From positions 62,001-126,000 of the forward strand of contig NZ_CP136338.1 of the NCBI RefSeq assembly GCF_032681285.1: a stretch of DNA of 64,000 bases, in the 5' to 3' direction. This DNA is from Piscinibacter gummiphilus (GTDB lineage: Bacteria; Pseudomonadota; Gammaproteobacteria; Burkholderiales; Burkholderiaceae_C). This document shows positions 26,914 to 36,897 of this stretch, in pieces. Position 1 is the stretch's first letter, and each line of letters begins with the position of its first letter. Below the pieces are notes generated by a model. The model had not been told where the DNA came from. It did not search any database and worked only from the letters and a program-made list of their open reading frames with translations. The translations under genes were made by a program, and so were the position numbers.

Positions 26914-28921
26914 CAGGCCCAGTCGAGAACGCAAGCTCAGCGCGGCTCACTTCGCCTTCATGCGAGGGCTGGTGCAGGGCCTGCCGCTGCGCAACATGTG
27001 GGAGCGGTACCTGCAGGTCGAAGGCAGCTCGTCGGACTTGCGGGTGGTCCGGTCGACGATCGCGTGGATACGCGATGCCTTCGCGGCAGCTGCGCGCCGA
27101 GAGGATCGCTTCGGCACGGCACGCCTGGTGCTGATCGACGTCAGCAAGCTGCCGGAGGATCAGCCGGCGCTGCCGTCGCTGGAGGAGTTCGCCGAGAGCC
27201 GCGGGCTGGAGGACTTCTCGCAGGCCGAGCAGATCGCCGCCTACGAGGATGAGTACGGCAAGGCCAGCCAACGGCAGTCCAGGCGCGCTCGGCTCGTTCA
27301 GAAGCAGCTTGAGGCGCTCCGCTGGCTGGAAGGCCTTGTCTCGCAACCGCCCGGCGCCGGCGATGCGGTGGCATCTTGGCTGAACCCGTCGATCGCCACG
27401 AAGTTGGAAGCCGCTGGCGTCTTCACCTTGGCGCAACTGATGGAGCGCGTGAACGGCCTGGGTCAGGGCTGGGCCGCCTCGATTGCAGGCATTGGCAAGG
27501 CCAAGGGCGACCGCGTACTGGCGTGGCTACGAGACAACCAAGCGACGATCGGGATGGTTGTCGGCCGGCACGTCGAGCACCGGCGAGCGGCGTTGTTCCG
27601 CCACGAGCTGGCCCAAGTGGTGGCGCCGGCCACCGACGTCCGCCCGCTGGAGAAGCTGGTGGTCCCCGCTGAACTGAGCGGCACGCACGGGCTGTTCCGC
27701 CGACCGCAGCAGCACTGCCTGATGTCCGCGAACAACGACTACGCGGCGCTGCTCGCATGGCTGCAGTCCAAAACTGGCCTGAGCATCGAGCAGCGAAATG
27801 CCGCAAAGGCCCGACGGCGCGGCCGTGACACCGGCATCGAAGGTCCCAACGACTGGCTGAACTACCTGTCGCACACCCAACGCGCGTACCGCAAGGAGGC
27901 GGAGCGCTTCCTGTTGTGGGCCATCGTCGAGCGCCGCAAACCGCTGTCGTCGATGACGACGGAAGACTGCGTTGCTTACCGCGACTTCATTGCCGACCCG
28001 CAGCCTCACAGCCGCTGGTGCGCGCCGCGCAACCGCGAGCGCTGGTCGCCGCTGTGGCGACCGTTCGAGAAGCCGTTGGATGCGCCTTCTCAGCGGTTCG
28101 CCGTGACCGTACTCAAGAACCTCTACGCCTTCTGGGTCGACAAGAACTATGTGATGGGCAACCCCTGGACGGGCGTCACGGTGCCGCGCTCTTCCAAGCC
28201 GCGCATCAACACCGGGCGAAGCCTCACGATGGCGCAGTGGCGCTTCGCGCTCGATCAGGCCGCCCAGCTGCCCGACACCTCGACCGGAAAGCGCCTGCGG
28301 TTCGCCATGTCGCTGCTGTACGCGACCGGCTTGCGGCTTTCAGAAGCGGTCGCCTCGAAAGTCGACGAGCTCGAGTGGGTGGAGTACCCACCGGACGAGG
28401 ACGACCAGGACCATGTCGAAGGATGGCTGCTGAACGTGGTCGGCAAGGGTGGTCGGCTTCGGCAAGTTCCCGTTCCGCTCGAGGTGGTGTCCGAACTCTC
28501 CGAGTACCTGCAGTCGCGAGGACTCGACCCGGACCCTGAGGACGCGTCGAACGCCGGCACCTTTCTGCTGGGCAAGGCGACCGACATCTCCGAACTCGCT
28601 CCGAGCTTGCAGCCGGCCGCGGGGGTGGACCCGAAGGCCGGCATCGCGACGAACACGCTCTACGACCAGCTCAAGCGGTTCTTCGAAGACTGTGCGGGCG
28701 TGCTCAGCGTGCAAGGAGACACCAAGGGTGCGGCCCGCTTCGCCAAGGCGAGCACGCACTGGCTGCGGCACACCCATGCCTCGCATTCGATAGCGCGTGG
28801 TACGCGCGTCGAGATCGAACAGCAGATCCTCGGGCACGCGTCGCTGGCCACCACCACGGTGTACGTCACGACGGAGGGGAAGCGTCGAATGAAGGCAATC
28901 GCCTCGTTCTATCAGCGCTGA
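26906..28921 (+). CDS. Large tyrosine recombinase/integrase
   Basis: A 671-residue tyrosine recombinase with an unusually long N-terminal region of about 300 residues, of the Phage_integ_N kind. It includes a helix-hairpin-helix-like stretch (LAQLMERVNGLGQGWAASIA) near 180. Core-binding (about 300-430) and catalytic domains follow. Active-site residues are readable: R477 (TGLRLSE), the beta-hairpin lysine in GKGGRLR, H618-x-x-R621 (HWLRH), H644 (LGHAS) and Y653 (TTVYVTT). The N-terminus shares a possible start upstream (26873), but 26906 is favoured. Likely the mobility gene of this cluster. Confidence 0.9.
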   Translation: MSNRPSRERKLSAAHFAFMRGLVQGLPLRNMWERYLQVEGSSSDLRVVRSTIAWIRDAFAAAARREDRFGTARLVLIDVSKLPEDQPALPSLEEFAESRGLEDFSQAEQIAAYEDEYGKASQRQSRRARLVQKQLEALRWLEGLVSQPPGAGDAVASWLNPSIATKLEAAGVFTLAQLMERVNGLGQGWAASIAGIGKAKGDRVLAWLRDNQATIGMVVGRHVEHRRAALFRHELAQVVAPATDVRPLEKLVVPAELSGTHGLFRRPQQHCLMSANNDYAALLAWLQSKTGLSIEQRNAAKARRRGRDTGIEGPNDWLNYLSHTQRAYRKEAERFLLWAIVERRKPLSSMTTEDCVAYRDFIADPQPHSRWCAPRNRERWSPLWRPFEKPLDAPSQRFAVTVLKNLYAFWVDKNYVMGNPWTGVTVPRSSKPRINTGRSLTMAQWRFALDQAAQLPDTSTGKRLRFAMSLLYATGLRLSEAVASKVDELEWVEYPPDEDDQDHVEGWLLNVVGKGGRLRQVPVPLEVVSELSEYLQSRGLDPDPEDASNAGTFLLGKATDISELAPSLQPAAGVDPKAGIATNTLYDQLKRFFEDCAGVLSVQGDTKGAARFAKASTHWLRHTHASHSIARGTRVEIEQQILGHASLATTTVYVTTEGKRRMKAIASFYQR

Positions 28922-28964
28922 GGCCAGGCGACGCAATACGATGGCGATGCAGAGGGAGACGACC

Positions 28965-29189
28965 ATGAGCGAGCAGCAGCACCGTCCAAGGCGCAGGCAT
29001 CGTCTGACCTGCGCCTTCGGTTACCTCACTGTGGCTCCCATAGACGGTCACCTTGGCCCGCGCCAGGCGCGCTACGAGCCTGCTGTGCCATCAGGTCGTA
29101 TCGACGGAGCTGACGAAGGACAAGAGCCGGCTCGCGCAGTGCCGGTCGTGCAGCGAGTCACGCGACGGGTCGTTGAGGCGGTTGAATGA
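28965..29189 (+). CDS. Possible small ORF, uncertain
   Basis: A 74-codon ORF with a strong AGGGAGA site before its ATG and a stop overlapping the next start (ATGA). However, third-position GC is modest here. An overlapping frame from a TTG at 29053 (LLCHQVVSTELTKDKSRLAQ) has stronger coding bias but runs into the next gene without stopping. One of the two may be real, or a frameshift has broken a small gene. Confidence 0.3.
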   Translation: MSEQQHRPRRRHRLTCAFGYLTVAPIDGHLGPRQARYEPAVPSGRIDGADEGQEPARAVPVVQRVTRRVVEAVE

Positions 29190-29542
29190 AAGTGGCGGCC
29201 GTGGTGATCCGCAGCGGAGAAGGGGGGACGGTGGGCTTCGAGGTCCGAGATCCCGATGGGCGGACGCTGGCCACCAGCGCCCCCTTCGCAACGATTTGCC
29301 GGCTGGAAGCGGCGCTCGCGACACTGGCTGGCGCGGCGGCTGAGGAGTGGAAGGTGGCCACATCGCCGACAGGCTCGGTGGTCAGTGTCGGACGTCGGAA
29401 GGTGCAGCTGCGCGAGCCGTTGGCACAGGCGGAGGTGGCGTCCGTCATCCGCGCCGCGGCCGTCGCGCGCATCGAGGACCTGCGACCGGCAAACCGCAGG
29501 CGGCAGGACATGAGCGGCCTGCGGTGCGACCTTTCGCACTGA
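29186..29542 (+). CDS. Small protein of unknown function
   Basis: A 118-residue protein (MKVAAVVIRSGEGGTVGFEV), probably mixed alpha/beta, with high third-position GC that supports coding. It is spaced 17 bases from the methyltransferase gene. No domain recognised. Position suggests an accessory role with the methyltransferase. Confidence 0.6.
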   Translation: MKVAAVVIRSGEGGTVGFEVRDPDGRTLATSAPFATICRLEAALATLAGAAAEEWKVATSPTGSVVSVGRRKVQLREPLAQAEVASVIRAAAVARIEDLRPANRRRQDMSGLRCDLSH

Positions 29543-29559
29543 GCTGCGAGGACTGACGC

Positions 29560-32112
29560 ATGGGAGTGGGAAAGCGGGTCGGTGACGAGATCTATGTGCA
29601 CAGGTCCTCGGTCCGGGATCTCGCCGATGCGTCGCTGCATCCAGCGATCGAACAGGCTCTGGAACGCCTCGATGAACGCGCTCGCGAGGCGGTGAACGTC
29701 GTCAAGATCAACACCCGCTCGCAGCGGGTTGGCTTGCTCTCGTATCCAGACTTCGAAGAGGACCCGTTTCCAGCCCTCGCTTTCAGCTGGTCGCCGCCGA
29801 AGAATGGCAGCGGCGAACTGGTGATGCGGTCCTACATCGACTCGCTGAACCCTCCAATCCTGCACCGCAAGGAACTGCTGGTTTCGGAGCATCCCGACCG
29901 AGACAGCTGGGGCGCACTGACGGCACAAGCCGAGGCCCTGGGGCTTTTCGACGACCCGCTCTCCATCGGGTTCCGCATGAACTGGCTGCGGCTCATAGCC
30001 GCCAAAGGCTTTCAACTCGTTGGCGGGCGTTTTGCGCCGCTGGGCAATGCCGACGGAGAAATCGAAGGCGAGCAGCAGCTGGCAGGGCGGTCTGTCCGGA
30101 GGCACCTGACCGCCCTTGGACGCTCAGTCCTCTCGGCACCGGTTCAGATGCTGCTGCGGCTCGGTGTGCTCAACCGCGAGACTTCCTTCTTCGACTACGG
30201 ATGCGGGCGAGGCGACGACCTGGCCACGCTCAGCGCCGATGGCTTTTCAGCCAACGGCTGGGATCCGCACTACGCGCCGGAAAGGCCGCTCTCGGCTGCC
30301 GACGTCGTGAATGTCGGCTTCGTGATCAACGTGATCGAAGATCCCGCAGAGCGAGTCGACGTACTGCACCGCGCGTTCTCCCTGGCGCAGCGCGTGATGT
30401 CCGTGGCCGTGATGCTGTACGGACCGGGGAACGCTGGGAAGCCGTTCGGCGATGGCTTCATGACGTCGAGGGGCACCTTTCAGAAGTACTTCCAGCAGGC
30501 GGAGCTGAAGGACTACCTCGAGCAGGCACTGCACCAAGAGGCAATCCTGGTCGGGCCCGGCATGGCCTTGGTCTTCAAGGACAAGGATTGGGAGCAGCGA
30601 TACCTCGCCGGCCGATACAGGCGACGCGACGTGACCGAGCGAATGCTCGCCGTCAGGCCAAGGCTGCCCAAGCCGGCCAGCGAGAAACCTGTTCGCGAGA
30701 TCGCCTCTCCACGGGCACCCGAGCCCCCACATCCACTGCTCGCGCAGCTATGGCATGTCACTCTGGACTTGGGGCGATACCCTGAAGAGGCCGAGGTCGA
30801 CCGGCTGGCCGAGGTTATCGACGTCTTTGGCAGCCTGGGCAGAGCCATCAGGAAGATGGTGCGCAGCTTCGACGCGGCGGTGCTGGACAAGGCTCAGACT
30901 GCGCGCGCCGACGACCTGCGGCTCTACTTCGCAATCCAGCAGTTCAGCAAGCGTCCGCGGTACCGTCAGCTCGAGGTTCGCCTACAGCGTGATGTCAAGG
31001 CGTTCTTCGGTGACTATTCGAGCGCCCAGGCGGCCGGCATGGAGCTGCTCACGCGAGCGGCCGACGGCGACGCGCTGCTGGCGGCATGCCGAGAAGCGGT
31101 GACCAGCGGCCTCGGCTGGCTGGAAGGAGATCACCTGCAGCTCCATGTCTCGCTGGTCGAGCGGCTACCGATCGTCCTGCGAGCTTTCGTGTCCTGCGGC
31201 CTCCTGGTCTATGGAGACCTGAGCGATGTCGACCTCGTTAAGGTGCATTGCGGCTCCGGGAAGTTGACGCTCATGCAGTTCGAGAACTTCGACGAGGAGC
31301 CGCTTCCGCTGATGACCAAGCGCATCAAGGTCAACGTGCGCCGCGCCGACTACGACCTCTTCGAGTACGGGACTGAGTACCCAAAGCCGCCGCTCTATCT
31401 CAAGAGCCGCTACATGCACGAGGAAATGGCGCACTATCAAGAGCAGGAAGCTTTCGACAGGGCGCTGGAGGAAACGGGCGTCCTGGGCAGCTCCGAGCAT
31501 GGACCCAGCTACGAGCAGCTGGAAACGGGGTTGGCAAGGCGAAGGCTGGAGGTCAGCGGCTTCACCCTACGTCGCAGCACGAACATCCCAGCGCTCGACG
31601 AACCGTGCGGCGCGACGTTCACGTATCGCAGCTTCATCGAGTGCGGCGAGACCCAGGCGCGGCTTCGGCTGCCCAACACGCCGTTGAACCCTGAGAGCTA
31701 CAACGCCATGTACGACTTGGCGGTGAAGCTTCTCGACCCGATCGTGGAGTACTTCGGAGCGATCCGCTTGACCTATGGCTTCTGCTCTCCAAAGCTCGGC
31801 GCGCAGATCAAGGGCCGGGTGGCGCCCGAGTTGGATCAGCATGCAGCACATGAGTTAAACCGGCGCGGCCAGCCCATTTGTGCGCGGGGCGGCGCTGCCT
31901 GCGACTTCGTCGTCGACGACGAAGACATGGAGGAGGTCGCCGAGTGGATCATCACGAATCTCCCCTTCGATCGGCTCTACTTCTACGGGAAGGACAAGCC
32001 GATCCACCTCAGCTATTCGCCTAGTGAGTTGAGAGAGGCGACGGAGATGCGGGCGGGTCCTTCCGGGCGCCTGGTGCCGCGCCGATACAAGCCGAGGGGA
32101 AGTGCAGCGTAA
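29560..32112 (+). CDS. Phosphorothioation-associated methyltransferase with M15-like domain
   Basis: An 850-residue fusion. The N-terminal 700 residues match the pattern of DNA phosphorothioation-associated putative methyltransferases: VGKRVGDEIYVHRSSV start, NPPILHRKEL near 104, SAM motif FFDYGCGRGDD at about 210 and NVGFVINVIEDP at about 250. From about 710 to 825 the sequence looks like a zinc peptidase of the M15 family (YNAMYDLAVKLLDP; QHAAHE; GGAACDFVV; IHLSYSP). The putative zinc ligands are H, D and H. No dndB-E or ssp genes are present. An M15 domain on such a protein may serve as a binding or hydrolytic module; the role is unknown. Confidence 0.75.
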   Translation: MGVGKRVGDEIYVHRSSVRDLADASLHPAIEQALERLDERAREAVNVVKINTRSQRVGLLSYPDFEEDPFPALAFSWSPPKNGSGELVMRSYIDSLNPPILHRKELLVSEHPDRDSWGALTAQAEALGLFDDPLSIGFRMNWLRLIAAKGFQLVGGRFAPLGNADGEIEGEQQLAGRSVRRHLTALGRSVLSAPVQMLLRLGVLNRETSFFDYGCGRGDDLATLSADGFSANGWDPHYAPERPLSAADVVNVGFVINVIEDPAERVDVLHRAFSLAQRVMSVAVMLYGPGNAGKPFGDGFMTSRGTFQKYFQQAELKDYLEQALHQEAILVGPGMALVFKDKDWEQRYLAGRYRRRDVTERMLAVRPRLPKPASEKPVREIASPRAPEPPHPLLAQLWHVTLDLGRYPEEAEVDRLAEVIDVFGSLGRAIRKMVRSFDAAVLDKAQTARADDLRLYFAIQQFSKRPRYRQLEVRLQRDVKAFFGDYSSAQAAGMELLTRAADGDALLAACREAVTSGLGWLEGDHLQLHVSLVERLPIVLRAFVSCGLLVYGDLSDVDLVKVHCGSGKLTLMQFENFDEEPLPLMTKRIKVNVRRADYDLFEYGTEYPKPPLYLKSRYMHEEMAHYQEQEAFDRALEETGVLGSSEHGPSYEQLETGLARRRLEVSGFTLRRSTNIPALDEPCGATFTYRSFIECGETQARLRLPNTPLNPESYNAMYDLAVKLLDPIVEYFGAIRLTYGFCSPKLGAQIKGRVAPELDQHAAHELNRRGQPICARGGAACDFVVDDEDMEEVAEWIITNLPFDRLYFYGKDKPIHLSYSPSELREATEMRAGPSGRLVPRRYKPRGSAA

Positions 32113-32245
32113 CCGTCAGAGAGCAAACTGGCGCTGGACGATGCTACGGGCCGGCGAGCCTCGGGCCGCCACTGGCTCGTCACGGTCTCGACGCGAAGGC
32201 CTCGTCGAAAGCTGCTCGCAGAGGTCCGGGCGTCGAAGGAAGACC

Positions 32246-32269
32246 GTAACCGTCCGGCCAACTCACCTT
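32246..32269 (+). mobile_element. 24-base remnant of an IS66-family end
   Basis: GTAACCGTCCGGCCAACTCA and four further bases are identical to the left terminus of the IS66 element at 55742. The remnant is cut off by the first base of IS1071. The rest of that IS66 copy is absent from the window. Confidence 0.75.
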
Positions 32270-35200
32270 GGGGTCTCCTCGTTTTCAGTGCAATAAGTGA
32301 CGGTACGCAAAGCTAGCACTGGCGCGGGGGTGGTCTGGGTAGACCGTTGATTTCATTGACTTTCCTGTTCGCTTTGTAAACGGGTATGGTGGCCTCCCAC
32401 TTTTGAGGTTCACGATGCAGGGTTGGCACACAACGTTTTTGGGGATGCGTGGGCTCCCCCGCGATATCAGCGACTTCGAGATGAAGGCATTTTTCACCTT
32501 CGATGGTGCCGAGCGCGACGCAATCAATGCACGCCGAGGTGATTCCCACAAGCTTGGTCTGGCGCTCCATATTGGTTTCCTGCGCATGAGTGGGCGTTTG
32601 CTCGGTGCCTTTCGGGTAATTCCAGTAGCCTTGTGGCGCCACCTTGGCAACGAGCTTGGCATTGCAGCACCAGAAGTCGCCTCGCTGAGAGCCATGTATG
32701 AACGCGGGCGCACGCTATTCGATCACCAACAAGTAGCCTGCACGGTCCTTGGATTCCAGTGGATGAGCGAGCACCAGCGCCGCTCACTGGTACGTGAACT
32801 GCGCGACGAAGTGGCGCGCTGCGCCGACCGCGATCAGCTACTCGTGCGGGCGCGTCAATGGCTGTACAAGAACAAGCTGGTGATCGTGCACGAGCGGGCA
32901 ATTCGGACACTGATTGCGGCGGCACTTGCCCAGCTTGAAGTTGAAACAGGCACCGCCATCGCCGCCAGCGTTGATCCAGCAACACTTGATCGCTGGCGAG
33001 CCTCAGTTTCAGAGCTGCGCCCAGATGGACAAACCCAGCAGAGTTGGCTATGGGCTGCACCGGCGAAACACTCAACCCGCCAAATCAGCGAGGTACTGGA
33101 GCGCATCGACCTGCTTTACACGCTGGACGTTCATAAGCACCTGGCAGACATCCCCGATCTCATCTTGCGCCGCTACGCGCGCCGACTTGTCTCCAGGCCG
33201 CCCTCAGCCGGAGCCAAGATCAAAGAGCCAGCGCGCACCGTGGAGGTCGCATGCTTTCTTCGGTATTGCCTGTTCACCACCACAGACCAGTTGATCCTTA
33301 TGGTGCAGCGCCGGATCGCCGATCTGTGGCGTCAGGCTGCCGCCGATGTCCCCGCTACCGTCAATTGGGCCGCAATGTACAAAACGCTGCTCGGCGAACT
33401 TGTTGCCTTGAGCGCGCAAGGTGCGGTGCCAGATGCTGAGTTGCGTGCCCGTCTTGAAGCCTTGATCACCGAAACCCAGAAACGCAAACCACCGAGCAGG
33501 GCCTCCCTGGTCCGCGAGGGATTGATTGATGGAATTCGCCCCGTGCGGTCGTTGCTCGTCGCCATTGCAAAGCTGCCCTGGCAGGCCACCGGCGAGCATC
33601 CTGCCATCGAGTACCTTGCCAAGCTGCAAGCTTTATATCTCAAAGGATCCAGAAAGCTGCCAGTTGAAGTGGTGGCACCAAGTCTGGGAATGATCTGGCA
33701 GGTTTCGATCTCCAGCCCAGACCGGGAACGGGCGTTTCAGGCGTTGGAGGTGGCCACCCTGTTTGCCCTGCGCCGCGCGGTGCGCAATGGCTCGGTCTGG
33801 ATTGAGCACAGCCTGAGCTTTCGGGGTCGTGCGCGCTTGTTCTTCACGGACGAGCGTTGGCAGGCAGAGTCCAAGAAACACTATGCCCGTCTATCGTTAC
33901 CCAGCAAGGCTGCCACTTTCTTGAAGCCTTTGCTGGCCAGAGTAACTGCCGGTGTCGATGCGGTGGCCGCTGCAGCCCGCAGTGGCGTACTGCGCGTGGA
34001 TGATGAACTCCATTTGTCGCCATTGCCCGCAGAGGACGAAGACCCAGAAGTGACCAAGCTGCGCGCGGCTTTGGATCACCGCATCGGTGAGGTTCAATTG
34101 CCGGAAGTGATTCTGGCCGTTGACGCCCAGGTGCGCTTTAGCTGGATCATGCTCGGACGTGAGCCGCGCTCTACCGACGAGCTGCTGATGGTCTATGCCG
34201 GCATCATGGCCCACGGCACCAGTCTGACTGCGGTCGAATGCGCGCGCATGATTCCGCAATTGTCTGCCACCAGCATTCGCCAGGCCATGCGCTGGGCGCG
34301 GGACGAACGGCGTCTGAGCCAGGCCTGCCAGGCTGTGCTGGAATTCATGCAGCGACACCCGATTGCCGCCACCTGGGGGCGGTCCGATTTGGCATCTTCT
34401 GACATGATGAGCATGGAGACCACCAAACGGGTGTGGCAAGCCCGGCTTGATCCTCGGCGCAACACACCTTCCATTGGAATCTACTCCCATGTAAAAGACC
34501 GGTGGGGCATCTTCCATGCGCAGCCCTTTGTGCTCAATGAGCGCCAGGCGGGCGTGGCCATTGAAGGTGTCATCCGCCAAGAAAAGCTGGAGACCAGCCA
34601 GCTTGCTGTGGATACCCATGGCTACACCGACTTTGCCATGTCACATGCCCGTTTGCTTGGTTTTGATCTTTGCCCGCGGTTGAAGGAACTCAAACAGCGC
34701 CACCTCTTTGTGCCACGCGGCACCAAAGTGCCCGCAGAAATCGCTGCGGTGTGCGAAGCCAATGTCGACGTCGCTTTGATCGAAAAGCATTGGGATAGTC
34801 TGGTGCACCTGGCAGCCTCGGTCATGAGCGGACATGCCAGTGCGGTGGCAGCTCTTGCGCGGTTCGGTTCTGCCGCCCAGGGCGATCCAATCTATGAGGC
34901 TGGCGTGCAATTGGGGCGGTTGCTGCGTACGGCGTTTTTGGCTGACTACTTTGTCAAGGACGCTTTCAGGAACGAGTTGCGCCGGGTGCTCAATCGGGGC
35001 GAGGCTGTTAACGCCCTCAAGCGCGCCATTTATACCGGCCGGATCAGCCCGGCGCAGGCCAAACGTGTCGATGAAATGCAGGCTGTGGCCGATGCGTTGA
35101 GCCTGATGGCCAACATCGTGATGGCGTGGAATACCTCACAGATGCAGGCGGTCCTGGATCGCTGGTCGAACCGCCGCCAGGTCATTCCACCGGAACTGAT

Positions 35201-35473
35201 CGGGAAGATTGCGCCCACCAGGCTGGAGAGCATCAACTTGCGGGGTGTGTTTCGCTTCCCGGTTGACCGCTATGCTGACCAAATCCTGCCTTCGCGGCCA
35301 AATGCATCGATAACTGGCACCAATGGATGAAACCGACCACGGTTTGACGCCACGAATCGCAGATTTGAAAGTGAACAGGAAAGTCAATGAAATCAACGAT
35401 CTACCAACACCACCTCCGCGCCAGTGCTAGCTTTTCGTACCGTCACTTATTGCACTGAAAACGAGGAGACCCC
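32270..35473 (+). mobile_element. IS1071: IS1071, complete copy
   Basis: Length 3204 bases, the size I recall for IS1071, with long terminal inverted repeats of about 110 bases starting GGGGTCTCCTCGTTTTCAGT. The single gene encodes the Tn3-family transposase; there is no resolvase, as is normal for IS1071. Left flank is the IS66 remnant and right flank is the IS91-like gene, with no matching target duplication. Confidence 0.95.
32415..35330 (+). CDS. tnpA: IS1071 transposase
   Basis: A 971-residue Tn3-family DDE transposase, the length expected for IS1071. It acts on the terminal repeats to form cointegrates by replicative transposition. The N-terminal DUF4158 region (GMRGLPRDISDFEMKAFFTF) and the C-terminal catalytic Tn3 domain (GLPHP-type region, VDTHGYTDFAM near 730) are intact. 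The ATG at 32415 is preferred over an upstream in-frame codon at 32403. Confidence 0.95.
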   Translation: MQGWHTTFLGMRGLPRDISDFEMKAFFTFDGAERDAINARRGDSHKLGLALHIGFLRMSGRLLGAFRVIPVALWRHLGNELGIAAPEVASLRAMYERGRTLFDHQQVACTVLGFQWMSEHQRRSLVRELRDEVARCADRDQLLVRARQWLYKNKLVIVHERAIRTLIAAALAQLEVETGTAIAASVDPATLDRWRASVSELRPDGQTQQSWLWAAPAKHSTRQISEVLERIDLLYTLDVHKHLADIPDLILRRYARRLVSRPPSAGAKIKEPARTVEVACFLRYCLFTTTDQLILMVQRRIADLWRQAAADVPATVNWAAMYKTLLGELVALSAQGAVPDAELRARLEALITETQKRKPPSRASLVREGLIDGIRPVRSLLVAIAKLPWQATGEHPAIEYLAKLQALYLKGSRKLPVEVVAPSLGMIWQVSISSPDRERAFQALEVATLFALRRAVRNGSVWIEHSLSFRGRARLFFTDERWQAESKKHYARLSLPSKAATFLKPLLARVTAGVDAVAAAARSGVLRVDDELHLSPLPAEDEDPEVTKLRAALDHRIGEVQLPEVILAVDAQVRFSWIMLGREPRSTDELLMVYAGIMAHGTSLTAVECARMIPQLSATSIRQAMRWARDERRLSQACQAVLEFMQRHPIAATWGRSDLASSDMMSMETTKRVWQARLDPRRNTPSIGIYSHVKDRWGIFHAQPFVLNERQAGVAIEGVIRQEKLETSQLAVDTHGYTDFAMSHARLLGFDLCPRLKELKQRHLFVPRGTKVPAEIAAVCEANVDVALIEKHWDSLVHLAASVMSGHASAVAALARFGSAAQGDPIYEAGVQLGRLLRTAFLADYFVKDAFRNELRRVLNRGEAVNALKRAIYTGRISPAQAKRVDEMQAVADALSLMANIVMAWNTSQMQAVLDRWSNRRQVIPPELIGKIAPTRLESINLRGVFRFPVDRYADQILPSRPNASITGTNG

Positions 35474-36628
35474 TACTTCATGCAACGCGACGGAGCGGTG
35501 CTGAGCATGGTGCTGCGCATCTTTCTGCGGGTGATCGCACAAACTCTGCAGACCCACAGCCCCGGTGCGGCCCATATGGACAAGGCAGGCCTGCACATCG
35601 GTGCCATCGCCTTCATTCACCGATTCGGCTCCAGCCTCAATGAACACGTCCACTTCCACGTTTGTGTGGTGGACGGGGTGTTTGAGGAAGTGGAGGGCGA
35701 GGGCGATGCTGATGCGACCCCTCGAATCTCATCGCCGGGTGTCATCTTTCACGCGGCCACCGGCATCGATGCGGCTACCGTGGCCCCAGTGCAGACCACA
35801 CTGCAAAAACGCATCCTGCGCGCCTTCGTTGCTCGGGGCCTGCTGGAGAACTGTGACGCCAAAGACATGCTGGGCTACAAACACAGCGGCTTCTCGGTGG
35901 ACGCCGGTGTCTGCATCGAAGCCCACGACCGCGCTGCGCTGGAGCGGCTGCTGCGCTATTGCGCGCGTCCACCGTTTTCCATGGAGCGCCTACGCAAAGA
36001 GGGAAGCAAACTGGTGTACCGCTGTGCCAAACAGCGCAGCGAGCCCACCAGTGACAAGCGTGGTGCCAAGGCAGATGAGCTGCACCTCACACCGCTGGAA
36101 CTGATCGACCGCATCGCCGCGCTGGTGCCACCGCCACGCACCCACCGGCACCGCTACTTTGGTGTGCTGGCACCAAACTCGCCGCTGAGAGCGGCGGTAA
36201 CGGCGCTGGCTCAGCCTGCTGCGTCGCAACCAGCCACGGTGGAGACTGCACAACCTGGCGCGGGCGTACCTGGGGTGGCGGCGCCGGGCAACGCGGCCAC
36301 ACCCACACCCGAACCTGAAGCACGCCCGAAGCGAGCGGCGCATTACTTGTGGGCGGTGCTGATTGCCCGCATCTACGAGGCATTTCCGCTGCTGTGCCCC
36401 ATGTGCGGTGGGCAGATGCGCATCATTGCCTTCATCACCCACAGCGCCGAAATCCGCCACATCCTGAACCACATCGGGGTGGAGTCTGCCCCCCCGCACA
36501 TCACCCCGGCACGCGGGCCACCGCTGTGGGAGGGCTGCGACGCGCCGGTGGATGATGGTGCGCAAGGCGAGCCGGATTGGGATCTGGCAGCTCAACCCGA
36601 CGAGGTAGACCAGCGCGTCAATTGGTGA
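35474..36628 (+). pseudogene. IS91-like transposase, 3' part
   Basis: Open from the IS1071 edge (YFMQRDGAVLSMVLRIFLRV) to a stop at 36628, about 384 residues. It holds the IS91-family catalytic region (RFGSSLNEHVHFHVCVVDGV, a HUH-like HVHFH motif) and a C-terminal zinc-knuckle (CPMCGGQM). The N-terminal zinc-binding part lies at 42052-42300 beside the other IS1071 copy. Some residues between the two halves appear to be missing, judging from related proteins. Followed by 269 bases without a gene. Confidence 0.85.
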
Positions 36629-36897
36629 CCCAGTGAAGCGGCGGTATCCATCGCTGCGGGGAAGCAGCTGCGCGCGCGCCAGGCCCAAATGCATACTGCC
36701 TCCCAAGCTCTTGCCATTGAGCGGCAAGCGAGCGCTCAACCTTCCTTGGCCGAACGTGTTTCGAGGCCCAAAACTCGTGCCATACTTGGCCTCATGCGGT
36801 TGAATTTCCTATCCGTGGTAGCATCGTTCGCGCGGAAATAAATAAAACAACATTTCGCAGGGTAAAACACATACCAAGATCCTTCAGGAGACATTGA

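Noticed and set aside
29560..32112. A complete phosphorothioation (dnd) system
   Set aside because: Only the associated methyltransferase is present; no cysteine desulfurase, DndC-type or DndD-type gene is in the window.
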